From Paraburkholderia hiiakae (GTDB lineage: Bacteria > Pseudomonadota > Gammaproteobacteria > Burkholderiales > Burkholderiaceae), in NCBI RefSeq assembly GCF_904848665.1, contig NZ_CAJHCQ010000003.1:412148-476147 (forward strand): a stretch of 64,000 nt of DNA, written 5' to 3'. The notes beneath the pieces were generated by a model. It searched no databases, was not told where the DNA came from, and was given only the letters and a program-made list of their open reading frames with translations. The position numbers and the translations under genes are program-made. Of the stretch, positions 53,405 to 60,130 are shown piece by piece. Positions within the stretch are counted from its first letter, which is position 1, and every line of letters starts with the position of its first letter.

Positions 53405-54988
53405 TTAGTGGCCGTTGTTCATCGCGGCTATGGCCATGCCGTTGTGCTGCAGGTTGCCGATGCCGCCGGCAATGTTCACGCCGATGTTGCCTTGCGCGCC
53501 GGTGAGCGTATTGGCGCCGAGGCTGGCCGTACCCTGGAACTGGCCGCTCGCGCCCATTGCCGCGTTCTGCACGTTGTTATCCGTCGCGACCATCGCAACC
53601 GTCGAGTAGGCGCCCGGGGTTGCTGTCGTCACGGAGCCGGCGAGGCTGTTGTTCTGTGCGTTGCCGATACCGGATGCGACGTTCACGCCGACGTTGCCCG
53701 AGACGCCCGCGAGAGAGCCGTCGCCGACCGACGCGTTCAGATTGAAGTTCTTCACCGTCGCGTAGCCGCCGGACGACTGGTTGTTGAAGATCTGAGCGTT
53801 GCCGAAGACGTTGCCCATGTCGACGGAAGCGAGCGCGACATCGTTGCTTTGCGCGTTGTTGATGCCTTCCGCGATGTTCACGCCGAGATTGCCCGTCACG
53901 TTCGTCGCGGCGCCGCTGCCGGTGTTGGCGTCGAGCGTGCCTGCTGCTTGCGTGTTGTAGTGCTGCGTGATCGAGCCGGTGGTGTGCTCGTCGACCGTGT
54001 TGAGCGTGTCGCTTACGTTATAGCCCCAGCTGTTGCTCGAGCTCGAGCTGCGTGACGACGAATGGCTATGCGAATCCGAGCTGGAGCTCGACGTGCTGTA
54101 CGTATGAGCGTACGTGCTCGATGAGTTCTTCGACTTTTCGCTCGTACCGTTTACGCTCGCTGAAAGCGCGGCGCTGGCCGTGCCGTCGGCATGAGCCGTA
54201 TTGGCGGTGGTCGAGCTGTTGCTCGTGTTCTTGTTGTTGTTCACGTCCCACGCTGCGCCGACGTTCGTCGTGTCGCTGTCGTTATGCGCGTTCGTCTTCG
54301 TGTGCGACGTGCTTTCCGAGCCGCTGAGGTTCACGCCAGCCGAGCCGTTCCTGAAGTTGCCGCTGTGCGACCACGATGCGTTTGCCTGGAGGTTGCCATT
54401 GCCGCTTTGCGACTTCGTGGACGTGTTGTTGCCTACGCTGTTGTAGCTCGTGCCAAGTGCCGCGCTGCCTGTGTCGCTATAGGTGCTGGCGGTCGTATGA
54501 TCGTGCGTGCTGCCATTGTCGGTCGACACGTGATAGTCGGCGTTCACGCTTGCATTGAGCGTCTTGCCGAAGCTCGAGCTGCTCGACGAAGCCTTCGTGG
54601 TCGACGCGTTGACGTCATGCGAGTGCGACGAACTGCTCGATGAGGACGAGCTGCTCGACTCACTCGAGCTCGAGGACTTCGAGAACGTATTGTTGCCCGT
54701 GCCCGTTACGCTCCAGGTGGTGTTGTTGAATGTCGTCGTGACCTTGCCGCTCACATAGCTCTGTGCTTGCGGAAGCAGCGTGCCGCCGCTGGTGGTTTGG
54801 CTGTTGTTGATGACGGCGCCGGCGGTGCTCGAAACCGAGACGCAGCCGAACAGCGTGACAAAGCCTTCGATGCCGACGCCTTCGGTTACGCCCGTGGCGT
54901 TGAACAGATACGCCATGTTCGATGGAACCGCGTAAGCGGAGCCGGCCGCCGACGCAAGAACTGCCGCTGCTATGAGGGTGCGCTTCAT
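53405..54988 (-). CDS. Large Ser/Asn-rich repeat protein, FapC-like amyloid subunit candidate
   Basis: The 527-residue protein has a signal peptide (AYA-VPS, about 20), a hydrophobic segment with a single cysteine (Cys49), and a long low-complexity region (about 100-350) dominated by Ser, Asn, Thr and His with runs of up to 11 Ser. Three imperfect repeats follow at about 366, 431 and 500, each centred on GN(L/V/I)GVN(I/V)AxGI(G/N)NxQxN and spaced 65-69 residues. This is the repeat-linker plan of FapC, though the sequence is not close. It is the largest subunit and precedes the C39 peptidase as fapC precedes fapD. It lacks a C-terminal CxC. Confidence 0.72.
   Translation of the reverse strand: MKRTLIAAAVLASAAGSAYAVPSNMAYLFNATGVTEGVGIEGFVTLFGCVSVSSTAGAVINNSQTTSGGTLLPQAQSYVSGKVTTTFNNTTWSVTGTGNNTFSKSSSSSESSSSSSSSSSSHSHDVNASTTKASSSSSSFGKTLNASVNADYHVSTDNGSTHDHTTASTYSDTGSAALGTSYNSVGNNTSTKSQSGNGNLQANASWSHSGNFRNGSAGVNLSGSESTSHTKTNAHNDSDTTNVGAAWDVNNNKNTSNSSTTANTAHADGTASAALSASVNGTSEKSKNSSSTYAHTYSTSSSSSDSHSHSSSRSSSSSNSWGYNVSDTLNTVDEHTTGSITQHYNTQAAGTLDANTGSGAATNVTGNLGVNIAEGINNAQSNDVALASVDMGNVFGNAQIFNNQSSGGYATVKNFNLNASVGDGSLAGVSGNVGVNVASGIGNAQNNSLAGSVTTATPGAYSTVAMVATDNNVQNAAMGASGQFQGTASLGANTLTGAQGNIGVNIAGGIGNLQHNGMAIAAMNNGH
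53408..53893 (-). repeat. Three C-terminal amyloid-type repeats in the FapC-like protein
   Basis: The three units read GNLGVNIAEGINNAQSN, GNVGVNVASGIGNAQNN and GNIGVNIAGGIGNLQHN, with linkers of about 50 residues rich in Gly, Ala, Thr and Asn. Confidence 0.85.
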
Positions 54989-55015
54989 GATTTCGCTCCG
55001 ATACTGAGTGGTCAG

Positions 55016-55645
55016 TTAAAAAAGAGTGCCCGCCGGGGGACGGAGCACAAAACTGTTTGCCGTAGCGTTACCGGCGCCGGCTGTCTGGTTCACCTGCACG
55101 AGACCCGTCGCATTCCTGAATGCCGCATTGTCGATGCGTACCTCACGAATACCCCCTGCCTGGACCATTTGCCCCTGACTGCCGTTTCTGGCAGCCGCCG
55201 CGGACAATTCCCCGTCCGAGACCGCCACCACACCAATCGCACCACTGCTGATGAGAGCAGTGTTGCGCTGGACATTGCCCACGCCCGCCGACTGATTCAC
55301 CATCATTGCGCCGTTCGTGTTTGCAAAAGCTCCTGCACCTATGGTCGCGCTCGCGCCTTTGAGCCGCGCCGTGACGGTGGCGAGCTGGTCGTCGCCGTTC
55401 ACGTTGATCGACACGTTGCCGGTCGTGATCGTCAGCTGGTTGGCCTGCGCGTTGTCGACACCCGCTGTTTCGTTCACCGTGAGCGCGCCCGTCGTCGAAG
55501 TCGCGGCGCCCGGGGCGATGATCGCCGTCGCGCCGACGCTCACCTGGGCCTGCGCGGCGCTCGCGAATGCGAGCGCGGCGGCGCAGGCGAGCGCGCTGGG
55601 CAGCGCCGTGCGCAACATGCGCGAGGTCTGGATCGAACGGCTCAT
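55016..55645 (-). CDS. Small repeat protein, FapB-like minor subunit or nucleator candidate
   Basis: The 209-residue protein has a signal peptide (AQA-QVS, about 34). Three repeats of the form VN(E/Q)(T/S)AG(V/A)(D/G)NxxxN occur at about 57, 116 and 185, so the spacing is 59-69 residues as in the larger FapC-like protein. No cysteines occur outside the signal peptide. Its start overlaps the stop of the upstream gene by ATGA. Position before the large subunit and repeat plan match FapB, the Fap nucleator; the assignment is structural inference, not sequence identity. Confidence 0.68.
   Translation of the reverse strand: MSRSIQTSRMLRTALPSALACAAALAFASAAQAQVSVGATAIIAPGAATSTTGALTVNETAGVDNAQANQLTITTGNVSINVNGDDQLATVTARLKGASATIGAGAFANTNGAMMVNQSAGVGNVQRNTALISSGAIGVVAVSDGELSAAAARNGSQGQMVQAGGIREVRIDNAAFRNATGLVQVNQTAGAGNATANSFVLRPPAGTLF
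55046..55483 (-). repeat. Three amyloid-type repeats in the FapB-like protein
   Basis: Units are VNETAGVDNAQAN, VNQSAGVGNVQRN and VNQTAGAGNATAN. They share the V-N-x-x-x-G-x-x-N-x-x-x-N skeleton with the repeats at 53408-53893. Confidence 0.85.
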
Positions 55646-56142
55646 TTCATGCCTCCCATGGCGCCCGAAAGTGGGGCGAGCGCGCCTGTGATCGTCGAGG
55701 AAATCGTGCCGCCGAGGCCGCCGCCGATACCGGCGCTCGCGCCGGGTCCGGCCGCCACGTTCGCGCCGGTCGCGCTGCCCGTGAGAATGCGCGTGAGCGC
55801 CTGGACGCCAGCGGTTTGCGCGCTCAATGCGCCGTTCGCGTTCACGCCGCTTGAGCCGTGCGCGTTGGTGAGATCCGTGTCGGTGACGAGCGTCGCCATC
55901 GCGGGATCGAAGCTGTTCTTTGGAAAGGTCGTGGCGCGCACGAGCACCGGGTCCTGGCTCTTCGGCACGTTGTCGAAGGCGCTGCGCGGCGTGATGTCGC
56001 GTTCGACGATGACGTCGCCGGGGTTCGTGGCCTGCTGGGCGGCCACATCCGCCGTGACGCTCGCGGCCAGGGCGCCGCACAGGGCGGCGATGACCTGGAC
56101 CGAGCGGCGGCTTGCGCCGCGCATCGAGTTGCGTGCTCTCAT
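55642..56142 (-). CDS. Secreted protein of unknown function in the Fap-like operon
   Basis: The 166-residue protein has a signal peptide (VAA-QQ, about 36), a polar middle segment (about 40-100, DVIVERDITPRSAFDNVP) and a Gly/Ala/Ser/Thr-rich C-terminus (about 110-166) resembling a membrane-inserting or oligomerising helix. I recognise no domain. A strong ribosome site (GGAGGAG) precedes ATG 56142, and translation is coupled to the next gene. Position suggests an accessory or chaperone role like FapA, but no sequence feature shows this. Confidence 0.75.
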   Translation of the reverse strand: MRARNSMRGASRRSVQVIAALCGALAASVTADVAAQQATNPGDVIVERDITPRSAFDNVPKSQDPVLVRATTFPKNSFDPAMATLVTDTDLTNAHGSSGVNANGALSAQTAGVQALTRILTGSATGANVAAGPGASAGIGGGLGGTISSTITGALAPLSGAMGGMK

Positions 56143-56263
56143 TCTGGTCTCCTCCTGGCCGGAGTCGGCGCATTGGCGCCTTGTCCGGTCCTTTGTCCTG
56201 GCTTCGCGCATTTCGCAGCGAACCGGACACCGCGCCGCAAGCGGCACGGGTGCTATCTCATCG

Positions 56264-56809
56264 TTACTTTCTGGTGTAGCTCGCGATGTTGCCCTGCGCG
56301 TTCTGTGTGGCGTCGACGGGGATCGGCAGCGGTGCAGGCGGCGCGATTTCGTCCCAGAGCGTCACGTTGTTGTTGCCGCGCATCAGTTGCGGCGTGGCGG
56401 CCACCATCACCATTCCCACAGCGCCGCCGCGCTGGCGCGAGAGCGTCTGATCGTCGAGCGAGCCGATGCCCGCGAAGGCGCCGTCGTTGCCGGAGGCGAC
56501 GGGGTCGGCCGGCGCCTGCGCGCTGGCGGCCGTGGCGCTGGTCGAGTCCGTGCCGGTGGCGCTGGCGTCGTCGGCCGGCGCGCTCATGACGAGCGTGGCG
56601 GGAACGAGTGCCGCAGGTGTTGCAGGAACGACATCCGGGGCGGCGTTCGCGACGCTGACAACCGTATTTGGCGCGGCAGGCGCATCGTCCAGTGCCTGTG
56701 CGCGAGCAGCGGGCGAGAGGACGAGGAGGGCGGCCGGCACGAGCATGGCGGCGCATGCGCTGCCGTAGCCGATGACACTGCGCCGGACCTGCTGGATGTT
56801 GAGTCGCAT
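56264..56809 (-). CDS. Secreted protein with double-glycine-like motif, first gene of the Fap-like operon
   Basis: The 181-residue protein has a signal peptide (ARA-QAL, about 37), an Ala/Pro/Val-rich linker (about 40-110), then SLDDQTLSRQRGG at 117-129. Leu at -12, Leu at -7 and Gly-Gly at -2/-1 fit the double-glycine processing site of C39 peptidases, although the usual Glu at -8 and hydrophobic residue at -4 are missing. The C-terminal 50 residues would be the released peptide. The ATG at 56809 follows GGAGAT, about 16 bp downstream of the predicted sigma-54 start site. Confidence 0.78.
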   Translation of the reverse strand: MRLNIQQVRRSVIGYGSACAAMLVPAALLVLSPAARAQALDDAPAAPNTVVSVANAAPDVVPATPAALVPATLVMSAPADDASATGTDSTSATAASAQAPADPVASGNDGAFAGIGSLDDQTLSRQRGGAVGMVMVAATPQLMRGNNNVTLWDEIAPPAPLPIPVDATQNAQGNIASYTRK

Positions 56810-56835
56810 GGCATATCTCCTGGTGCGAGACATTT

Positions 56836-56851
56836 AGCGAAACGTGTGCCA
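56836..56851 (-). promoter_or_regulatory. Sigma-54 (-24/-12) promoter of the Fap-like operon
   Basis: On the minus strand TGGCACACGTTTCGCT matches TGGCAC-N5-TTGCW with one mismatch (TCGCT). The invariant GG and GC are exactly 10 bp apart. Transcription would start near 56825, about 16 bp before the first ATG. Two sigma-54 activator genes flank this operon. Confidence 0.82.
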
Positions 56852-56926
56852 TCGCCCGCAATCCATTGATGCGCTTCGAACCGCACTATTTTCTGCAAAC
56901 TTTGAATGGCGGATATTCGCCAAAAT

Positions 56927-56942
56927 GTTTCAGTGCTGAAAC
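56927..56942. promoter_or_regulatory. Perfect palindrome, candidate activator site 1
   Basis: GTTTCAGTGCTGAAAC has 7-bp arms around TG. It lies about 76 bp upstream of the -24 element, the right range for a sigma-54 activator binding as a dimer. Confidence 0.6.
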
Positions 56943-57073
56943 GTGAGGCCGTTTAAACCCGTTTGGAATGCCATACGGTTTCAAAGGAGAACGTTTGCGC
57001 GCCAGGCGCTTAACTATTCAGAGAATGGAAACATCCGTAATTATTTCTGCACTGACAAAATACCGGGAAGAGG

Positions 57074-57087
57074 TGGAAACATTTCCA
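57074..57087. promoter_or_regulatory. Perfect palindrome, candidate activator site 2
   Basis: TGGAAACATTTCCA has 6-bp arms around CA. A partial copy, TGGAAACAT, occurs 50 bp to the left (about 57026). Both share GAAAC/GTTTC with site 1. Confidence 0.5.
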
Positions 57088-57355
57088 TCGGTCCCTTAAC
57101 CATTCCTATTGCATAAATTCTATCCAAGTGCCACGAGGCTATAGTAAGCTTCAGAAAAAGCCGTAATGCCTAAAAGAAAACGCCCGCAACTGGGCAAGTT
57201 GACACACACGCCACAGCTCGGGGATTCACTGTCAGCAAAAGCATGCGCGTTCACTGTTTTTTCAGGTACGCGAAAGTCGCTTTTTGCTGCGTGTCTGTAC
57301 ATTCAGGTGCGTGCCGTCATTCCCAAACGATGGTGTTGGCAAGAGGATCTGAATA

Positions 57356-58741
57356 ATGGAACCTGCAACGCGGCAATTGGTGTACGTGACGCGAAAACCG
57401 GTCGAAGCGTTGAACGAGCGGTTCCACGAGCGCGGCTGGCAGGTGGAGATCGTCGGTAACGCACGGGACGCGCGGCGGGCACTTCGCGCGGGGATGCCTG
57501 CGGGGGGCCTGCTCGATCTTTCCAGCGAATTTCATCTGCATGAAATCGGCTCGTTCGAACCGTGCCTCACGCTGCCCAACGTCGGCTGGGTGGCGGCGAC
57601 CACGACCGGGCAACTGCAGGACGCAACGCTGCGCCGTCTGGTGCGCGATTACTGTTTCGATTACGTAACGGTCCCCTGGAACGGCGACCGCATCGTCGAT
57701 TCCGTCGGCCACGCGTATGGCATGGTTTCGCTCGGCGAAGTCGCCTCGAACGACACCACGGGCGGCACCGAAGGCGAAATGGTCGGCTCGTGCGAGGCGA
57801 TGCTGGCGTTGTTCCGCTCGATCCGCAAGGTCGCACTGACCGACGCGCCGGTGTTCATCTCGGGCGAGTCGGGTACGGGCAAGGAACTCACGGCGGTGGC
57901 CATTCACGAACGCTCGTCGCGCCGTAGCGCGCCGTTCGTGCCGATCAACTGCGGCGCCATTCCCCCCCACCTGTTGCAGTCCGAACTGTTCGGCTATGAG
58001 CGCGGCGCGTTCACGGGCGCGAGCCAGCGCAAGGTCGGGCGCGTCGAATCGGCCAACGGCGGCACGCTCTTTCTCGACGAAATCGGCGACTTGCCGCTGG
58101 AAAGCCAGGCGAGCCTGCTGCGCTTCCTGCAGGAAGGCAAAATCGAGCGCCTGGGCGGCCATCAGTCGATTCCCGTGGACGTGCGGATCATCTCGGCCAC
58201 ACACGTCGACATGCGCGCGGCGATGGTGGAAGGGCGCTTCCGTCAGGACTTGTATCACCGCCTGTGCGTGCTGCAGATCGACGAGCCGCCGCTGCGCGCG
58301 CGCGGCAGGGACATCGAGCTGCTCGCGCGGCATATGCTCGAGCGCTTCAAGAAGGACGGCAGCCGGCGCCTGCGTGGCTTCTCGCCCGACGCCATCGCGG
58401 CGCTGCACAACTACAGCTGGCCCGGCAACGTGCGCGAGCTGATCAACCGCGTGCGGCGCGCGATCGTGATGTCGGAGGGCCGGGCGATCACGGCGCGCGA
58501 TCTCGAACTCGGCGACTACGTCGAGGTGGTGCCGGTTTCGCTCGCCCAGGCGCGCGAAGCCGCCGAGCGTCAGGCCATCGAACTCGCGCTGCTGCGCCAC
58601 CGCGGCCGTCTTGGCGACGCCGCCCAGGAGCTTGGCATCTCGCGCGTGACGCTCTATCGGCTCTTGTGCGCGCACGGCATGCGCCATATGGAAAGCGAGC
58701 CGCTCGCGCCGCATCCGGGCGGCCTGGCTTCGGGCGCTTGA
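57356..58741 (+). CDS. Sigma-54 activator with VpsR-like N-terminal domain, divergent from the Fap-like operon
   Basis: The 461-residue protein is a paralogue of the activator at 48.5-50.1 kb and lacks that protein's extra ~50 N-terminal residues. It has a receiver-like domain (Asp54 in LLDLS; YCFDYVTVP), Walker A GESGTGKE (170-177), GAFTGA (217-222), [14 protein letters not shown] and a Fis HTH ([19 protein letters not shown]). All residues needed for sigma-54 activation are kept. Divergence from the operon promoter makes it the likely primary regulator. The ATG at 57356 follows AAGAGG. Confidence 0.93.
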   Translation: MEPATRQLVYVTRKPVEALNERFHERGWQVEIVGNARDARRALRAGMPAGGLLDLSSEFHLHEIGSFEPCLTLPNVGWVAATTTGQLQDATLRRLVRDYCFDYVTVPWNGDRIVDSVGHAYGMVSLGEVASNDTTGGTEGEMVGSCEAMLALFRSIRKVALTDAPVFISGESGTGKELTAVAIHERSSRRSAPFVPINCGAIPPHLLQSELFGYERGAFTGASQRKVGRVESANGGTLFLDEIGDLPLESQASLLRFLQEGKIERLGGHQSIPVDVRIISATHVDMRAAMVEGRFRQDLYHRLCVLQIDEPPLRARGRDIELLARHMLERFKKDGSRRLRGFSPDAIAALHNYSWPGNVRELINRVRRAIVMSEGRAITARDLELGDYVEVVPVSLAQAREAAERQAIELALLRHRGRLGDAAQELGISRVTLYRLLCAHGMRHMESEPLAPHPGGLASGA

Positions 58742-59063
58742 GGCGCGGTGAGGGGCTTGAGGTTGATCGAGAGTGATTGAAGTTGCTTGAGGCGACCGGC
58801 GCTTTCGTGCTCTGCGCATTGACCGCGCGCCGTCGCTTTTGCCGGGCCAGTGTCATGGCGTTTCACCTCGCTGCGGCTCGTTGCGCCGCGAGCTTCTCCT
58901 TGGGCTCATCGTAGCCCGTCCTGCGGGCATTTCGCCCTTGTCCCCGTTTCGTGAAGAACTCGCGCTTTCGGCGCGGCCGACCTTGGACGCGCGCGCCGGG
59001 TAAAATCCTCCTTTTCCATCTGAATCCGAACCGGGCGCCACCTGCCCGACGAGGGAACCGCGC
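58742..59063. other. Intergenic region before thyA, no gene supported
   Basis: The 322-bp gap contains no conserved ORF. It marks the right boundary of the accessory region. A TAAAAT hexamer at about 59001 could be a thyA -10, without a correctly spaced -35. Confidence 0.5.
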
Positions 59064-60035
59064 ATGAAACAGTATCTCGAGCTCGTCCGCTCGATTCTCG
59101 ACACCGGCACCTGGCAGGAAAACCGCACCGGCATTCGCACGATCAGCCAGCCGGGCGCCATGCTGCGTTTCGACCTGCAGGAAGGCTTCCCAGCGGTGAC
59201 GACAAAGAAGCTGGCGTTCAAGTCGGCGGTGGGCGAGCTGATCGGATTTTTGCGCGCCTCGCGCAGCGCTGCTGATTTCCGCGCGCTGGGCTGCAAGGTC
59301 TGGGACGCCAACGCGAACGACAACGCTCAGTGGCTCGCCAATCCGTACCGCGAAGGCACCGACGACCTGGGCGACGTGTACGGCGTGCAATGGCGGCGCT
59401 GGCCAGCTTACAAGGTGCTCGACGCCCACGCCGCCGCGCAGCTTGCCGACGCGCAATCGCGCGGCTACGCGCGCGTGGCCGAATTTACCGAGGACGGCTG
59501 CTCCAAGGTCCTGCTCTACAAGGCGGTCGACCAACTGCGCCAGTGCCTCGACACGATCATGAGCAACCCGACCGACCGTCGAATTTTGTTTCATGGCTGG
59601 AATCCGGCGGTGCTCGAAGAGATCGCGCTGCCGGCTTGCCACCTGCTGTATCAGTTTCTGCCGAACCCGACGAAGCGCGAAATCTCGTTGTGCCTCTATA
59701 TCCGCAGCAACGATGTGGGCCTCGGCACGCCGTTCAACCTGACCGAAGGCGCGGTGCTGTTGCACCTCGTGGGCCGGCTGACGGGTTATACGCCGCGCTG
59801 GTTCACGTACTTCATCGGCGACGCGCACATTTACGAGAATCAACTCGATATGCTGAACGAGCAGTTGCGTCGGGAGCCCTTTGCAAGCCCGCGTCTGGCC
59901 ATCTCCGAGCGCGTGCCCGAGTACGCGAAGACGGGCGCCTATGAGCCGGAGTGGCTCGAAAAGGTCGAGCCGTCCGACTTCTCGCTCGTGGACTACCGTC
60001 ATCACGAACCGCTCACTGCGCCCATGGCGGTGTGA
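59064..60035 (+). CDS. thyA: Thymidylate synthase
   Basis: The 323-residue enzyme methylates dUMP to dTMP with methylene-tetrahydrofolate. It has QENRTGIRT, the catalytic cysteine in [10 protein letters not shown] and [12 protein letters not shown]. An insertion of about 55 residues relative to E. coli (264 aa) lies between residues 90 and 150, as in other Burkholderia enzymes. The GAGGGAA ribosome site supports ATG 59064. Confidence 0.97.
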   Translation: MKQYLELVRSILDTGTWQENRTGIRTISQPGAMLRFDLQEGFPAVTTKKLAFKSAVGELIGFLRASRSAADFRALGCKVWDANANDNAQWLANPYREGTDDLGDVYGVQWRRWPAYKVLDAHAAAQLADAQSRGYARVAEFTEDGCSKVLLYKAVDQLRQCLDTIMSNPTDRRILFHGWNPAVLEEIALPACHLLYQFLPNPTKREISLCLYIRSNDVGLGTPFNLTEGAVLLHLVGRLTGYTPRWFTYFIGDAHIYENQLDMLNEQLRREPFASPRLAISERVPEYAKTGAYEPEWLEKVEPSDFSLVDYRHHEPLTAPMAV

Positions 60036-60080
60036 TGCGCTTGCATTCACGGTAGCGGCGGTATGACTGCGCCATGAAGA

Positions 60081-60114
60081 AAGCCCGCGAACGGCGACGT
60101 TCGCGGGCTTTTTC
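60081..60114. terminator. Terminator between thyA and the FecR/DUF6600 gene
   Basis: A perfect 13-bp stem (AAGCCCGCGAACG and complement, loop GCGA) is followed by TTTTT on the plus strand and preceded by an A-rich run, so it can serve both convergent genes. Confidence 0.85.
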
Positions 60115-60130
60115 GCTGGTGGCGCGGCGA

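Larger units (their letters stand above)
56810..57355. other. Divergent regulatory region of the Fap-like operon
   Basis: This 546-bp region is more AT-rich than its surroundings. It holds the sigma-54 promoter, an inverted repeat TGGCG-N6-CGCCA (56907-56922), two perfect palindromes (56927, 57074) and further GTTTC/GAAAC half-sites near 56977 and 57026. TTGACA at 57199-57204 may be a -35 for the divergent activator gene, but no good -10 follows. No coding sequence is supported. Confidence 0.7.

Noticed and set aside
54555..54758. Acidic Leu/Glu-rich plus-strand ORF
   Set aside because: It is the antisense of the Ser-rich tract (AGC/TCG codons) of the FapC-like gene.
57102..57133. Second possible sigma-54 promoter on the minus strand (TGGCAC at about 57128)
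   Set aside because: The -24 half matches, but the base pair 10 bp downstream is GA rather than the invariant GC.
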